61,294 nt of DNA from Gammaproteobacteria bacterium (GTDB lineage Bacteria; Pseudomonadota; Gammaproteobacteria; Xanthomonadales; Wenzhouxiangellaceae). Every line of letters starts with the position of its first letter. The stretch's first letter is position 1. Both the position numbers and the translations under genes were made by a program. The DNA lies in the NCBI GenBank assembly GCA_003567685.1, contig PWYW01000055.1, positions 1 through 61,294 on the forward strand, read 5' to 3'. The notes below the pieces were generated by a model, which made no database searches, was not told the origin of the DNA, and saw nothing but the letters and a program-made list of their open reading frames with translations. This document shows positions 24,570-32,993 of this stretch, one piece after another.

Positions 24570-26030
24570 TTAATAGCGATAGTGATCCGGCTTGTAAGGC
24601 CCTTCCACGGCCACGCCGATGTAATCGGCCTGGTCGGGCTTGAGCTCGGTCAGGCGCGCACCGATACGCTCAAGGTGCAGACGGGCGACTTTTTCGTCGA
24701 GGTGCTTGGGCAGCACGTAGACTTCATTGTCGTAGCGGTCGCCGTTCTTCCACAGCTCGATCTGGGCCAGGGTCTGGTTGGTGAACGAGTTCGACATCAC
24801 AAAGCTCGGGTGGCCGGTGGCGCAACCCAGGTTAACGAGACGACCGCGCGCCAGCAGGATGATTTTCTTGCCGTCCGGGAAGGTGATGTGATCCACCTGC
24901 GGCTTGATCTCATCCCACTCGTACTGCTCCAGGCTGGCCACGTCGATTTCGTTGTCGAAGTGACCAATGTTGCAGACGATGGCTTCGTCCTTCATCCGCA
25001 CCAGGTGATCATGGGTGATGACGTTGTAGTTGCCGGTGGCGGTGACGATGATGTCGGCCGCTTCAATCACGCCCGGGTCGTCGATGTTGACGACCTTGTA
25101 GCCTTCCATGGCCGCCTGCAGGGCGCAGATCGGATCAACTTCAGTTACCCAGACGTTGGCAGACAGCGCGCGCAGGCTCTGGGCCGAGCCCTTGCCGACG
25201 TCGCCGTAGCCGCACACGATGGCGGTCTTGCCGGCAATCATTACGTCGGTGGCACGCTTGATCGCGTCAACCAGCGACTCGCGGCAACCGTACAGATTGT
25301 CGAACTTGGACTTGGTGACCGAATCGTTGACGTTGATGGCCGGGAACTTCAGCATGCCTTCTTTCTGCATGCGATACAGGCGGTTGACGCCCGTGGTGGT
25401 TTCCTCGGTCACGCCCTGGATGTTGGCCAGCGCTTCGCTGTACCAGCCCGGGTTGGTGTCCAGGCGCTTGGCAATGGCCTTGAACAGCGCACGTTCTTCC
25501 TCGCTGCCCGGGTTGTCGAGAACGGAGCGATCCGCCTCGGCCTTGGCCCCCAGTTCCAGCAGCATGGTGGCATCGCCGCCGTCGTCCAAAATCATGTTGG
25601 CGGTGCCGCCGTCAGGCCACTGGAAAATGCGGTGGGTGAACTCCCAGTACTCGTCCAAGTTCTCGCCCTTGAAGGCAAACACCGGCACGCCGCGCTCGAC
25701 CATGGCGGCAGCGGCGTGATCCTGGGTCGAGTAGATGTTGCACGACGCCCAGCGCACGTCGGCGCCCAGATCGATCAGGGTTTCGATCAGCACGGCGGTC
25801 TGGATGGTCATGTGCAGAGAACCGGCGATGCGTGCGCCCTTCAGCGGCTGGTCGGCCGCGTATTCGGCACGGGTCTGGACCAGGCCCGGCATCTCGGTTT
25901 CGGCAATCGCAATCTCCTTTCGGCCGAAGGCGGCCTGGCTGAGGTCGGCGACCACGTAGTCATGGTCGGTGGAGGCGATGCTGTCGTCAAAAAATATGCC
26001 CTTGCGGACGTCTTCGGCTTTGGCGCTCAT
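24570..26030 (-). CDS. ahcY: S-adenosylhomocysteine hydrolase
   Basis: The 486-residue enzyme splits S-adenosylhomocysteine into homocysteine and adenosine, removing the by-product of methylation reactions. The NAD-binding Rossmann motif [14 protein letters not shown], the substrate-region [20 protein letters not shown]-like [11 protein letters not shown] and the C-terminal PDHYRY are all present. It includes the roughly 40-residue insertion typical of many bacterial enzymes. It follows metK by 57 nt on the same strand. AGAGAG precedes the ATG by about 9 nt. I looked for an SAH riboswitch in the short leader and did not see one. Confidence 0.97.
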   Translation of the reverse strand: MSAKAEDVRKGIFFDDSIASTDHDYVVADLSQAAFGRKEIAIAETEMPGLVQTRAEYAADQPLKGARIAGSLHMTIQTAVLIETLIDLGADVRWASCNIYSTQDHAAAAMVERGVPVFAFKGENLDEYWEFTHRIFQWPDGGTANMILDDGGDATMLLELGAKAEADRSVLDNPGSEEERALFKAIAKRLDTNPGWYSEALANIQGVTEETTTGVNRLYRMQKEGMLKFPAINVNDSVTKSKFDNLYGCRESLVDAIKRATDVMIAGKTAIVCGYGDVGKGSAQSLRALSANVWVTEVDPICALQAAMEGYKVVNIDDPGVIEAADIIVTATGNYNVITHDHLVRMKDEAIVCNIGHFDNEIDVASLEQYEWDEIKPQVDHITFPDGKKIILLARGRLVNLGCATGHPSFVMSNSFTNQTLAQIELWKNGDRYDNEVYVLPKHLDEKVARLHLERIGARLTELKPDQADYIGVAVEGPYKPDHYRY

Positions 26031-26087
26031 GTTGAAATCTCTCTATAAAGTCGTTGGGTGAGTGAAAGCGAGAATTCGCTTGTGGCC

Positions 26088-27305
26088 TCAGAGTCCCGCG
26101 GCCTGACGCAGCGCATCCGCGCGATCAGTCCGCTCCCAGGAAAAGGCGGTGAAGCTGTCTTCGATCTCTTGTCCGTCGCGCTGAACCGTAAGCGTCACCT
26201 GCTCGGGCTCACGACCAAAATGACCATGGGTGGCCGTGCGACGGTACATCGGATGCAGCAGGTCGAGCATTTCCATGATGCCGTAGGGCGTCAGATCAAA
26301 ATGTTCACGAACCAGCGCTTCGATGCGCTCTTCGGGGATCTTGCTGGTGCCGAAGGTGGTTACCGAAATCGAGGTCGGCTCGGCCACACCAATGGCGTAG
26401 CTGACCTGCAGCTCGCACTTGTCGGCCAGGCCGGCGGCGACGATATTCTTGGCCACGTAACGGGCGGCGTAGGCGGCCGAGCGGTCAACCTTGGACGGAT
26501 CCTTGCCCGAGAAAGCGCCGCCGCCATGGCGTGCCATGCCGCCATAGGTGTCGACGATGATCTTGCGTCCGGTCAGGCCGGCATCACCGACAGGCCCGCC
26601 GATCACGAACTTTCCGGTCGGGTTGATGTGGTACAGCGTGCCTTCGTGAAGCCACTCGGCCGGCAAGACCGGCTTGATGATGTGCTCCATCACGCCCTTG
26701 CGCAGGGTTTCCTGGTCAACGTCTTCATCGTGCTGGGTGGACAGGACCACCGCGTCGATGGCGAGCGGCTTGTCGTTTTCGTAGCGCAGCGTTACCTGGC
26801 TCTTGGCGTCCGGGCGCAACCACGGCAGCGGGTTGCTGGCCTGCTTGCGCAGCTCGGTCTGTCGTTCCACCAAACGATGCGACAAGTGAATGGCCGCCGG
26901 CATAAGACTGTCGGTTTCATTGGTGGCATAGCCAAACATCAAGCCCTGATCGCCCGCTCCCTGATCTTTCGGAATGGCCCGATCCACGCCTTGGGCGATA
27001 TCCGGCGACTGCTTGCCGATCATGTTGATCACCGAGCAGGTATGGCCGTCGAACCCCACTCTGGACGAGTCGTAGCCGACCTCAACCACCACCTTGCGGA
27101 TCAGGTCTTCAAGGTCGATCCAGGCGGTGGTGCTGATTTCGCCGCCGACGATGACCGCACCGGTTTTGATGAAGGTTTCGCAAGCAACGCGCGCATGCGG
27201 GTCCTGGGCCAGGATGGCATCCAGCACGGCATCGCTGATCTGGTCAGCCAGCTTGTCCGGGTGCCCCTCGGACACTGACTCAGACGTGAACAGGTAAGGT
27301 CTCAT
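26088..27305 (-). CDS. metK: S-adenosylmethionine synthetase
   Basis: The 405-residue enzyme makes S-adenosylmethionine from methionine and ATP. It starts with [18 protein letters not shown] (methionine/ATP-binding) and has [31 protein letters not shown] with the P-loop-like GGGAFSGKD, and DLTPYGI near the end. Length and motifs are normal. It is the first gene of metK-ahcY-metF. The 136-nt region to the divergent cls start contains TATATA about 40 nt upstream of the ATG as a possible -10 box, but no recognisable SAM riboswitch. Confidence 0.97.
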   Translation of the reverse strand: MRPYLFTSESVSEGHPDKLADQISDAVLDAILAQDPHARVACETFIKTGAVIVGGEISTTAWIDLEDLIRKVVVEVGYDSSRVGFDGHTCSVINMIGKQSPDIAQGVDRAIPKDQGAGDQGLMFGYATNETDSLMPAAIHLSHRLVERQTELRKQASNPLPWLRPDAKSQVTLRYENDKPLAIDAVVLSTQHDEDVDQETLRKGVMEHIIKPVLPAEWLHEGTLYHINPTGKFVIGGPVGDAGLTGRKIIVDTYGGMARHGGGAFSGKDPSKVDRSAAYAARYVAKNIVAAGLADKCELQVSYAIGVAEPTSISVTTFGTSKIPEERIEALVREHFDLTPYGIMEMLDLLHPMYRRTATHGHFGREPEQVTLTVQRDGQEIEDSFTAFSWERTDRADALRQAAGL

Positions 27306-27441
27306 GGGTTTGGATATCTTTCAATGCGGATAAAGAGATATATAGTGTATCGCAGTTTTGGTGATGATGCACCGGGGATGGCAGTCACCGCGCCCGGCCA
27401 GGTCGGTATGATGAAGCTGGATTCTGCCACCGGGACGTGAC

Positions 27442-28878
27442 ATGACCCTGACCAGCCCGTATCTCGCCGGCAGCCTGCTGGCCTTTCTGGCGGCGGTTAC
27501 TTCGATTCACGCCCTGATGTACAAACGCGACCCGAAGGGTGCCTTCGGCTGGATCGCGGTTTGTCTGCTACTGCCCCTGGGCGGCCCCATCCTGTATCTC
27601 TTGTTTGGCCTGAACCGGAGTCGAGATCGTGCCCGCAGACTGGGTTTCGACCGGCTGAGAGTCGGCTTTGAGCGCGGCCAGGCCATCGCCCGCGGGTCGA
27701 TACTTCCCGACCCCCTTGACCCCGCCCACCAGCGACTCGCACAGATTGGCCAGGCGCTGAGTCGGTACCCCTTGGTGCCAGGCAATCAGATTCGCAGCCT
27801 GCGCAATGGTGAGCTGGCCTTTCCGGCCATGCTCGATGCCATCGGCAAGGCGCGGGACGAGATTCTGCTCAGCACTTACCTGTTTGATTTCGACGAAATT
27901 GGCCAGCAGTTTGTCCAGGCCCTGGCGGATGCCAGAAGACGCGGCGTCGACTGTCGAGTCCTGATTGATGGGGTTGGCGATTGGTACTCGTTGCGACGCA
28001 GCTCGGTCGCCCTGCGCCGCGCCGGCGTGGAGGTGTGCCGATTTCTTCCCCCGCGCTTGCTGCCTCCCTGCCTGTCGATCAATCTAAGGAGCCATCACAA
28101 ATTGCTTCTGGTCGACAGCCAGGTGGGCTTCACCGGAGGCATGAACATCAGCCAGCGGCACTGCGTGGCCAATCCAGGGAAGCATCGGGCAACTGCCGAC
28201 CTGCATTTTTCCCTGCGGGGCCCGGTAATGGCCCAGCTACGCGATGCTTTCTGGCGCAGCTGGGCGCTGGCGGGTGGTTCAACGACCGCGGGAGAATCCT
28301 CACCAGCCAGCGATGACCGCGTCGATGGCGACTCACTGTGTCGCACCATGACCGATGGGCCAAATGAAGATCTCGACCGTTTGACCATGCTGCTGTGCGC
28401 CGCCTTGTCGGAAGCGCGCCAGCGCGTCTGCATCATGACGCCTTATTTCCTGCCTGGTCGAGAACTGATCACGGCCCTGCAGTCTGCCGCCATTCGCGGC
28501 GTTCAGGTGGACATCGTTCTCCCGGCCGAGAGCAATTTGCGCTTCGTCCATTGGGCGACTCGCAACCTGCTTTGGGAGGTGCTTTTCTACGGCGTCAGGG
28601 TGCATTACCAGCCGCCGCCCTTCGATCACGGCAAACTGTTCACTGTGGATGCTGACTACGCCCTGATCGGCTCGGCCAATCTGGACCCGCGAAGCCTGCG
28701 GCTGAATTTCGAATTGCAGGTGGAAATTTTCGACTCGCAGCAAGTGCGCCCACTGATCAAACTGATGGACCAGCGAATCACTGCCGGACGTGCTGTCACG
28801 CTGGAGGAAGTTGATAACCGAAGCTTACCGGTTCGTTTTCGCGACTCGCTTTGCTGGTTGTTCAAGCCGTATTTGTAG
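27442..28878 (+). CDS. cls: Cardiolipin synthase (phospholipase D family)
   Basis: The 478-residue membrane enzyme condenses phosphatidylglycerol into cardiolipin. Two N-terminal helices (about 4-24 and 34-53) include the PLDc_N signature DPKGAFGWIAVCLLLPLGG. Two HKD motifs follow: SHHKLLLVDSQVGFTGGMN (about 214-232) and FDHGKLFTVDADYALIGSAN (about 394-413), each with H-x-K-x4-D. Length matches ClsA-type enzymes. A run of GTGAAAG repeats begins 4 nt after the stop, and the AAA ATPase gene converges on it. Confidence 0.92.
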   Translation: MTLTSPYLAGSLLAFLAAVTSIHALMYKRDPKGAFGWIAVCLLLPLGGPILYLLFGLNRSRDRARRLGFDRLRVGFERGQAIARGSILPDPLDPAHQRLAQIGQALSRYPLVPGNQIRSLRNGELAFPAMLDAIGKARDEILLSTYLFDFDEIGQQFVQALADARRRGVDCRVLIDGVGDWYSLRRSSVALRRAGVEVCRFLPPRLLPPCLSINLRSHHKLLLVDSQVGFTGGMNISQRHCVANPGKHRATADLHFSLRGPVMAQLRDAFWRSWALAGGSTTAGESSPASDDRVDGDSLCRTMTDGPNEDLDRLTMLLCAALSEARQRVCIMTPYFLPGRELITALQSAAIRGVQVDIVLPAESNLRFVHWATRNLLWEVLFYGVRVHYQPPPFDHGKLFTVDADYALIGSANLDPRSLRLNFELQVEIFDSQQVRPLIKLMDQRITAGRAVTLEEVDNRSLPVRFRDSLCWLFKPYL

Positions 28879-28882
28879 GGAG

Positions 28883-28924
28883 GTGAAAGGTGAAAGGTGA
28901 ATGGTGAAAGGTGAAAGGTGAGAG
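28883..28924. repeat. Tandem GTGAAAG heptamer repeat
   Basis: Six consecutive 7-nt units occupy the space between the convergent cls and AAA-ATPase genes: GTGAAAG twice, GTGAATG, GTGAAAG twice and GTGAGAG. Heptamers of this kind, giving spurious peptides such as FHLSPFT, are seen between genes in many unrelated bacteria (from memory). A degenerate relative follows ahcY at 24542-24569. Confidence 0.85.
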
Positions 28925-28939
28925 ATGACAGGCAGGCGG

Positions 28940-30457
28940 TCAGGCCGGGACGGAGCGGGTCGAGGCCCATTGGCGGAGCTGGTCAATCGGCTCGGCCATG
29001 ACCACCGACAAGGGACGGGTGGCGTCGATCTCGCCGAGCAAGTGATCAACGGTCAGGCGCTGGCCTTCGGCATGGGCCACGTACAACGCGCTGACAACCA
29101 GGTGTTCCAGCTCGGCGCCGGAAAAGCCCTCGGTGGCCTGGGCCAGCGCTTCGACGGGAAACAGCTCGGCTTTCTGGCCGCGCCGGCTCAGATGAATGCC
29201 CATCACCTCGGCGCGGGTGGCCTCATCCGGCAGGTCAACAAAGAAGATTTCGTCAAACCGACCCTTGCGCACCAGTTCCGGCGGCAGAGAGGTGATGTCA
29301 TTGGCGGTGGCCGCCAGAAACACCCGCGATTTCCGCTCTGCCATCCAGGTGAGCAGTGTGCCGAGCATCCGGCGCGAGGTGCCGCCGTCGGAGTCGGACG
29401 AGGACAGGCCCTTTTCAATTTCATCGATCCATAAAACGCAGGGCGCCATAAGCTCAGCTGCGGCCAGCGATTCGCGCAGATTGCGTTCGCTCTCGCCATG
29501 GTAACGATTGAACAGCGCACCGAAATCCAGGTGCAAAAGTGGCACGCCAAACAAGCCGGCGGCCGCCCTGGCGGCCAGCGATTTGCCACAGCCCTGGACG
29601 CCCAGCAACAACATCCCCTTGGGTGGATCCAGGCCAGGCGGCGGTTCGGCCGCATTGAATACCGAAGCGCGCAACTCCAGCCAGCGTTTGAGATTGGGCA
29701 TGCCGGCGACCTGGCTGAAACGGGCGGTCTCCAGCTCAAAGCCCAGCACGCCGTCGGGGTTGAGCAACTCGAATTTTCCACGCATGACTTCGACGAGACC
29801 GTGCTCATCCAGCACGCCATCATCCTGGATGGCATTGCGCGCCAAGCGACGGGCATCTTTCAGAGTCAGCCCATCCAGATTGTTGACCAGGCGCTCGACG
29901 GTTTGCTCGCAAAGGGCATCGGGCATGGGCGCACGCAGCCCGGCGCGGCGCACCGCCTCTTCACGAATCATGGCGCGCAAGGCTTCACGGCCCGGCGTTT
30001 TCAGCACGAAGCGACGAGCGACTTTTTCCAGTTCCGGAGGCAGCGTGAGCTGCGGGCTTATCAAGACCACCGTGCGGGCGTGCAGGCCCTGGTCGATGCG
30101 GGTCATCTCACGCAGGCGGCGAATGATGACAGGGTCCTTCAGGTAAGGATGAAAATCCTTCAGCAGATAGATGCCCTGATCGCGTCGCTGGACGATGTGT
30201 GCAAGCGCCTTCCCAGGATCTTCGAATTCACTCGACAACACCTGCTCTCGCTCGATCCAGCTGAGGCCACGCGTCGCGGTCCATTGGAAGAGCGGCCGGT
30301 GAAGCTGGCGGCGGAGCTCGACGAACAACTTCAGGGCCTGCGGCTCGTCGTGGGTTTCGATGACGATCAGTGACGAACCGCTGCGCACCATGGCGGACAA
30401 CTCGGAAAGCTCTGCCGGATGGATGCCTGAATCCGCCGGTGGAGTGAAATCGCTCAT
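28940..30457 (-). CDS. Ycf46-like AAA+ ATPase
   Basis: The 505-residue protein has an N-terminal domain (1-230; LIVIETHDEPQALKLF) typical of the Ycf46 family, then a AAA+ module (about 240-480). The module shows Walker A GVQGCGKSLAARA, Walker B CVLWIDEIEKGL, a sensor-1 region FLAATANDI, arginine finger VRKGRFDEIF and a GFSGAELEH sensor-2 helix. Ycf46 homologues occur in plastids, cyanobacteria and many bacteria; a cyanobacterial one has been linked to CO2 uptake and photosynthesis regulation (from memory), but its role in heterotrophs is unknown. I chose ATG 30457, 94 nt from the divergent NERD gene; upstream in-frame codons look non-coding. Confidence 0.88.
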   Translation of the reverse strand: MSDFTPPADSGIHPAELSELSAMVRSGSSLIVIETHDEPQALKLFVELRRQLHRPLFQWTATRGLSWIEREQVLSSEFEDPGKALAHIVQRRDQGIYLLKDFHPYLKDPVIIRRLREMTRIDQGLHARTVVLISPQLTLPPELEKVARRFVLKTPGREALRAMIREEAVRRAGLRAPMPDALCEQTVERLVNNLDGLTLKDARRLARNAIQDDGVLDEHGLVEVMRGKFELLNPDGVLGFELETARFSQVAGMPNLKRWLELRASVFNAAEPPPGLDPPKGMLLLGVQGCGKSLAARAAAGLFGVPLLHLDFGALFNRYHGESERNLRESLAAAELMAPCVLWIDEIEKGLSSSDSDGGTSRRMLGTLLTWMAERKSRVFLAATANDITSLPPELVRKGRFDEIFFVDLPDEATRAEVMGIHLSRRGQKAELFPVEALAQATEGFSGAELEHLVVSALYVAHAEGQRLTVDHLLGEIDATRPLSVVMAEPIDQLRQWASTRSVPA

Positions 30458-30551
30458 CGTATTAAAGATCCAACGCCTGAATGGAAGCTGGCTATTGTTG
30501 CCCAATATTCCGCGAATGTCACCGGCTCGAAGCCTGTGGCACACTCCTGGA

Positions 30552-31304
30552 ATGGCTCGGCTCGATCACATCAAGCCCTATCCGGCGCTGGAACGCCACC
30601 GAAGCCAGGTGGCCGATCACTCAAGACGGCGTCGCCAACGGCTGATCGTGGGCGTTCCACTGGCTCTTGGCGTCGTGGCAATCACTGCCTGGCTCAACCC
30701 CTTGCTGGCCGTTCCGGTGGCCGGTGTGCTCGCCATGGCCTTGTTTTTTGCCAGCCTGACCGGTGGCTCCACGGTCGACCCCGGTCACTTGATCGGTATC
30801 GAAGGCGAGGTCCGAACGCTAAAGGCGCTGTCGCTACTGGATGATCGCTTTACGGTATTCAACCGCTTGCGTCTTCCTGATCCAACGCTTCCCAACGGAC
30901 AGCGGGAACTGGACTTTGTCGTGCTTGGGCCGACAGGTCTCTGGATCATCGAGGTCAAGAATCTGCCGGGGCTGGTGATTGTTCAGCCCGATTCGGACCG
31001 TTGGCCGATTCAGATCAGGGCCGGTTGTGGCAGTGCACCTGGCCGGCGACAAATGGACAATCCATTGCGTCAGTTGCACGCTCAAACGACGGCGTTAGAA
31101 CGCTGGCTTCTCATGCAGGGACTGCCTTCCGGCCCTGTGAATGGGCTGGTCTGCTTTGCCCGCCCGGGCGTCGGACTTCAGGCTGAACGTCTCGACCACC
31201 TGCCAATCGTGCTCGTTGAAACCCTGAAGACCAGGCTCGAGGAATCGGAACAAACGATGCCGAAAGCATCTGGGCACCTGGCAAGGCAGCTGGCCAAGCT
31301 GTAA
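30552..31304 (+). CDS. Membrane-associated NERD-domain protein
   Basis: The 250-residue protein has a basic N-terminus (RRRRQR), two adjacent hydrophobic segments (about 32-48 and 51-67), and a nuclease-related domain (about 80-190). That domain carries the expected acidic/lysine set: GIEGEVRTLKAL, RELDFVVLGPTGLWIIEVKN with D and E-x-K, and a following Q-containing helix QLHAQTTALERWL. NERD domains belong to the restriction-endonuclease-like fold; most are uncharacterised. Divergent from the Ycf46-like ATPase. No typical ribosome-binding site precedes the ATG, so the start is less certain. Confidence 0.8.
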   Translation: MARLDHIKPYPALERHRSQVADHSRRRRQRLIVGVPLALGVVAITAWLNPLLAVPVAGVLAMALFFASLTGGSTVDPGHLIGIEGEVRTLKALSLLDDRFTVFNRLRLPDPTLPNGQRELDFVVLGPTGLWIIEVKNLPGLVIVQPDSDRWPIQIRAGCGSAPGRRQMDNPLRQLHAQTTALERWLLMQGLPSGPVNGLVCFARPGVGLQAERLDHLPIVLVETLKTRLEESEQTMPKASGHLARQLAKL

Positions 31305-31469
31305 GTCGCATCCCGGTGTCGGGCGTTATTGTCATGCCCGAGGCCCTGTCACCCGGAATGATGCAAGGCTGCAAGGGCGGCTTGATTGCCCTCGACGCAT
31401 TCTGCGGTACACTCAAGACACGAGCGATGCCCAGAACCATCATGCCGGCATCTCGTAAAGGAGGACGCG

Positions 31470-32993
31470 ATGAGATCGGAACCGCACGGCATCCACGGTG
31501 CCAGTGACTCAGGCCCGACGTCTGAGGGCTGGAAGGTTTTGATCGTCGACGACGAACCGGAAGTTCATGAAGTCACGCGGATGGTGCTGGGTGACTTCCA
31601 CTTCGAAGACCGCCCGCTTACTTTCCTGCATGCCCACTCGGCCGACCAGGCGCGCCAGCAGCTGAGCGCCCACGATGACGTTGCCGTTGTGTTGCTGGAT
31701 GTGGTGATGGAGACCGAACAGGCCGGTCTCGAACTGGTTCACTACATTCGGCGAGAACTCCACAACCCCTTCGTACGAATCGTTCTGAGAACCGGCCAGC
31801 CAGGCCAGGCACCCGAGCGTGAAGTCGTTGCCAACTACGACATCAACGACTACAAGGAAAAAACCGAGCTGACCGCCGAGCGCCTGTTTACCACGCTCTA
31901 TGCCACGCTGCGAGCCTACCGGGACGTTCGGCTGATCGATTCGGGCAAGCGCGGGCTCGAGCGCGTCATTGCCTCATCGGCACAAGTCTTCGCCAGCCAG
32001 TCGAACCCGGACTTTGCCCAGATTGTGCTTCGCCAGGTGACCGAGCTGCTGGGGACCCGGGATGAAGCGGTTTGTTGCCAGCCCCTGCAAGAGGCTGGCA
32101 CCGGCACGTCCCTGCAAATATGCGCGGCGGTCGGCCGCTACCGCGAGCAACTGAACAAACCCGCCGAACACGTGCTGCCGGCTGACCGCCTTGACTCGCT
32201 GCGCACCGCACTGGCAAAAGGCCGCAGTCAGATCCTGCCTGATCACTACGTACTGTATTTTGCCGACTCACGACAAAGCGAGCGATTGTTGATGCTCGTC
32301 GACCGACATCAGACAACGGCAATGGATGAGCGCCTTATTCAGGTGTTTTGCAGCAATGTCTCGATTGCGTTTGAAAACCTGTTGTTGAACCGCGAACTCA
32401 GCGAGAGTCAGGCTGAAATGCTTTGCCTGCTTGCCGGCGTGGCCGAAACGCGGTCCATGGAAACGGCCAACCATGTCCGGCGTGTCGGCGAAATGGCCGC
32501 CATGCTGGCCGAGGCCTGCGGGATGGATGAGCAGGAGGTGGAACTGATGCGCCTTGCCGCCCCACTGCATGACATCGGCAAGATTGGCATCCCGGATTCT
32601 GTTCTCAACAAACCAGGCTCGCATAGCCCGGAGGAAACCCGGCTTATGCGGCAGCACGTCGACATCGGCGTGGAAATGCTATCGGCCTCCCGTCGACCCT
32701 TGTTCGTCATGGCTGCCGAAATCGCCCAGGACCATCACGAGAATTGGGACGGCAGCGGCTATCCAAGGGGGCTTGCCGGAGAGGCGATCTCGCTGAGTGG
32801 CCGAATTGTGGCACTGTGCGATGTGTGCGATGCCTTGGGCAGCCGTCGCTGTTACAAGGATGCCTGGGATGACGAGCGCATTCGCCAGTTCATCGCCGGC
32901 AAGCGGGGACAGAAATTCGATCCGCATCTGGTCGATCTTTTGTTTGATCGCTGGGAACAAGTCCAGGCGCTGCGCGCCCAACTGCCCGATTGA
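31470..32993 (+). CDS. Response regulator with DUF3369 and HD-GYP phosphodiesterase domains
   Basis: ATG 31470 follows AAAGGAGG by 5 nt. The 507-residue protein has a receiver domain (about 20-150; LIVDDEPEV, phosphoacceptor Asp in VVLLDVVM, YKEKTE), a GAF-like DUF3369 sensor domain (about 165-315) and an HD-GYP domain (about 325-500). The HD-GYP domain has the metal ligands of LHDIGKIGIPD and the substrate-site motif HENWDGSGYPRGL. HD-GYP enzymes break down cyclic di-GMP, so this one opposes the diguanylate cyclase at 21727-23583. It ends with TGA exactly abutting the stop codon of the convergent propeller kinase gene (TGATCA), leaving no spacer. The kinase partner may be that neighbour (inference). 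Confidence 0.92.
   Translation: MRSEPHGIHGASDSGPTSEGWKVLIVDDEPEVHEVTRMVLGDFHFEDRPLTFLHAHSADQARQQLSAHDDVAVVLLDVVMETEQAGLELVHYIRRELHNPFVRIVLRTGQPGQAPEREVVANYDINDYKEKTELTAERLFTTLYATLRAYRDVRLIDSGKRGLERVIASSAQVFASQSNPDFAQIVLRQVTELLGTRDEAVCCQPLQEAGTGTSLQICAAVGRYREQLNKPAEHVLPADRLDSLRTALAKGRSQILPDHYVLYFADSRQSERLLMLVDRHQTTAMDERLIQVFCSNVSIAFENLLLNRELSESQAEMLCLLAGVAETRSMETANHVRRVGEMAAMLAEACGMDEQEVELMRLAAPLHDIGKIGIPDSVLNKPGSHSPEETRLMRQHVDIGVEMLSASRRPLFVMAAEIAQDHHENWDGSGYPRGLAGEAISLSGRIVALCDVCDALGSRRCYKDAWDDERIRQFIAGKRGQKFDPHLVDLLFDRWEQVQALRAQLPD

Noticed and set aside
24213-26048. 611-codon plus-strand open frame opposite ahcY and metF
   Set aside because: It spans two genes and a hairpin-containing gap on the other strand, both with complete catalytic motifs; no domain is recognisable in it.
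26031-26087. Possible SAH riboswitch in the ahcY leader
   Set aside because: The 57-nt leader is short and lacks the conserved SAH-riboswitch core; only a small AAGCGA/TCGCTT hairpin is seen at the end of metK.
27306-27441. Possible SAM riboswitch upstream of metK
   Set aside because: No SAM-I, SAM-II or SAM-IV-like helices or conserved loops could be traced in the 136-nt region.
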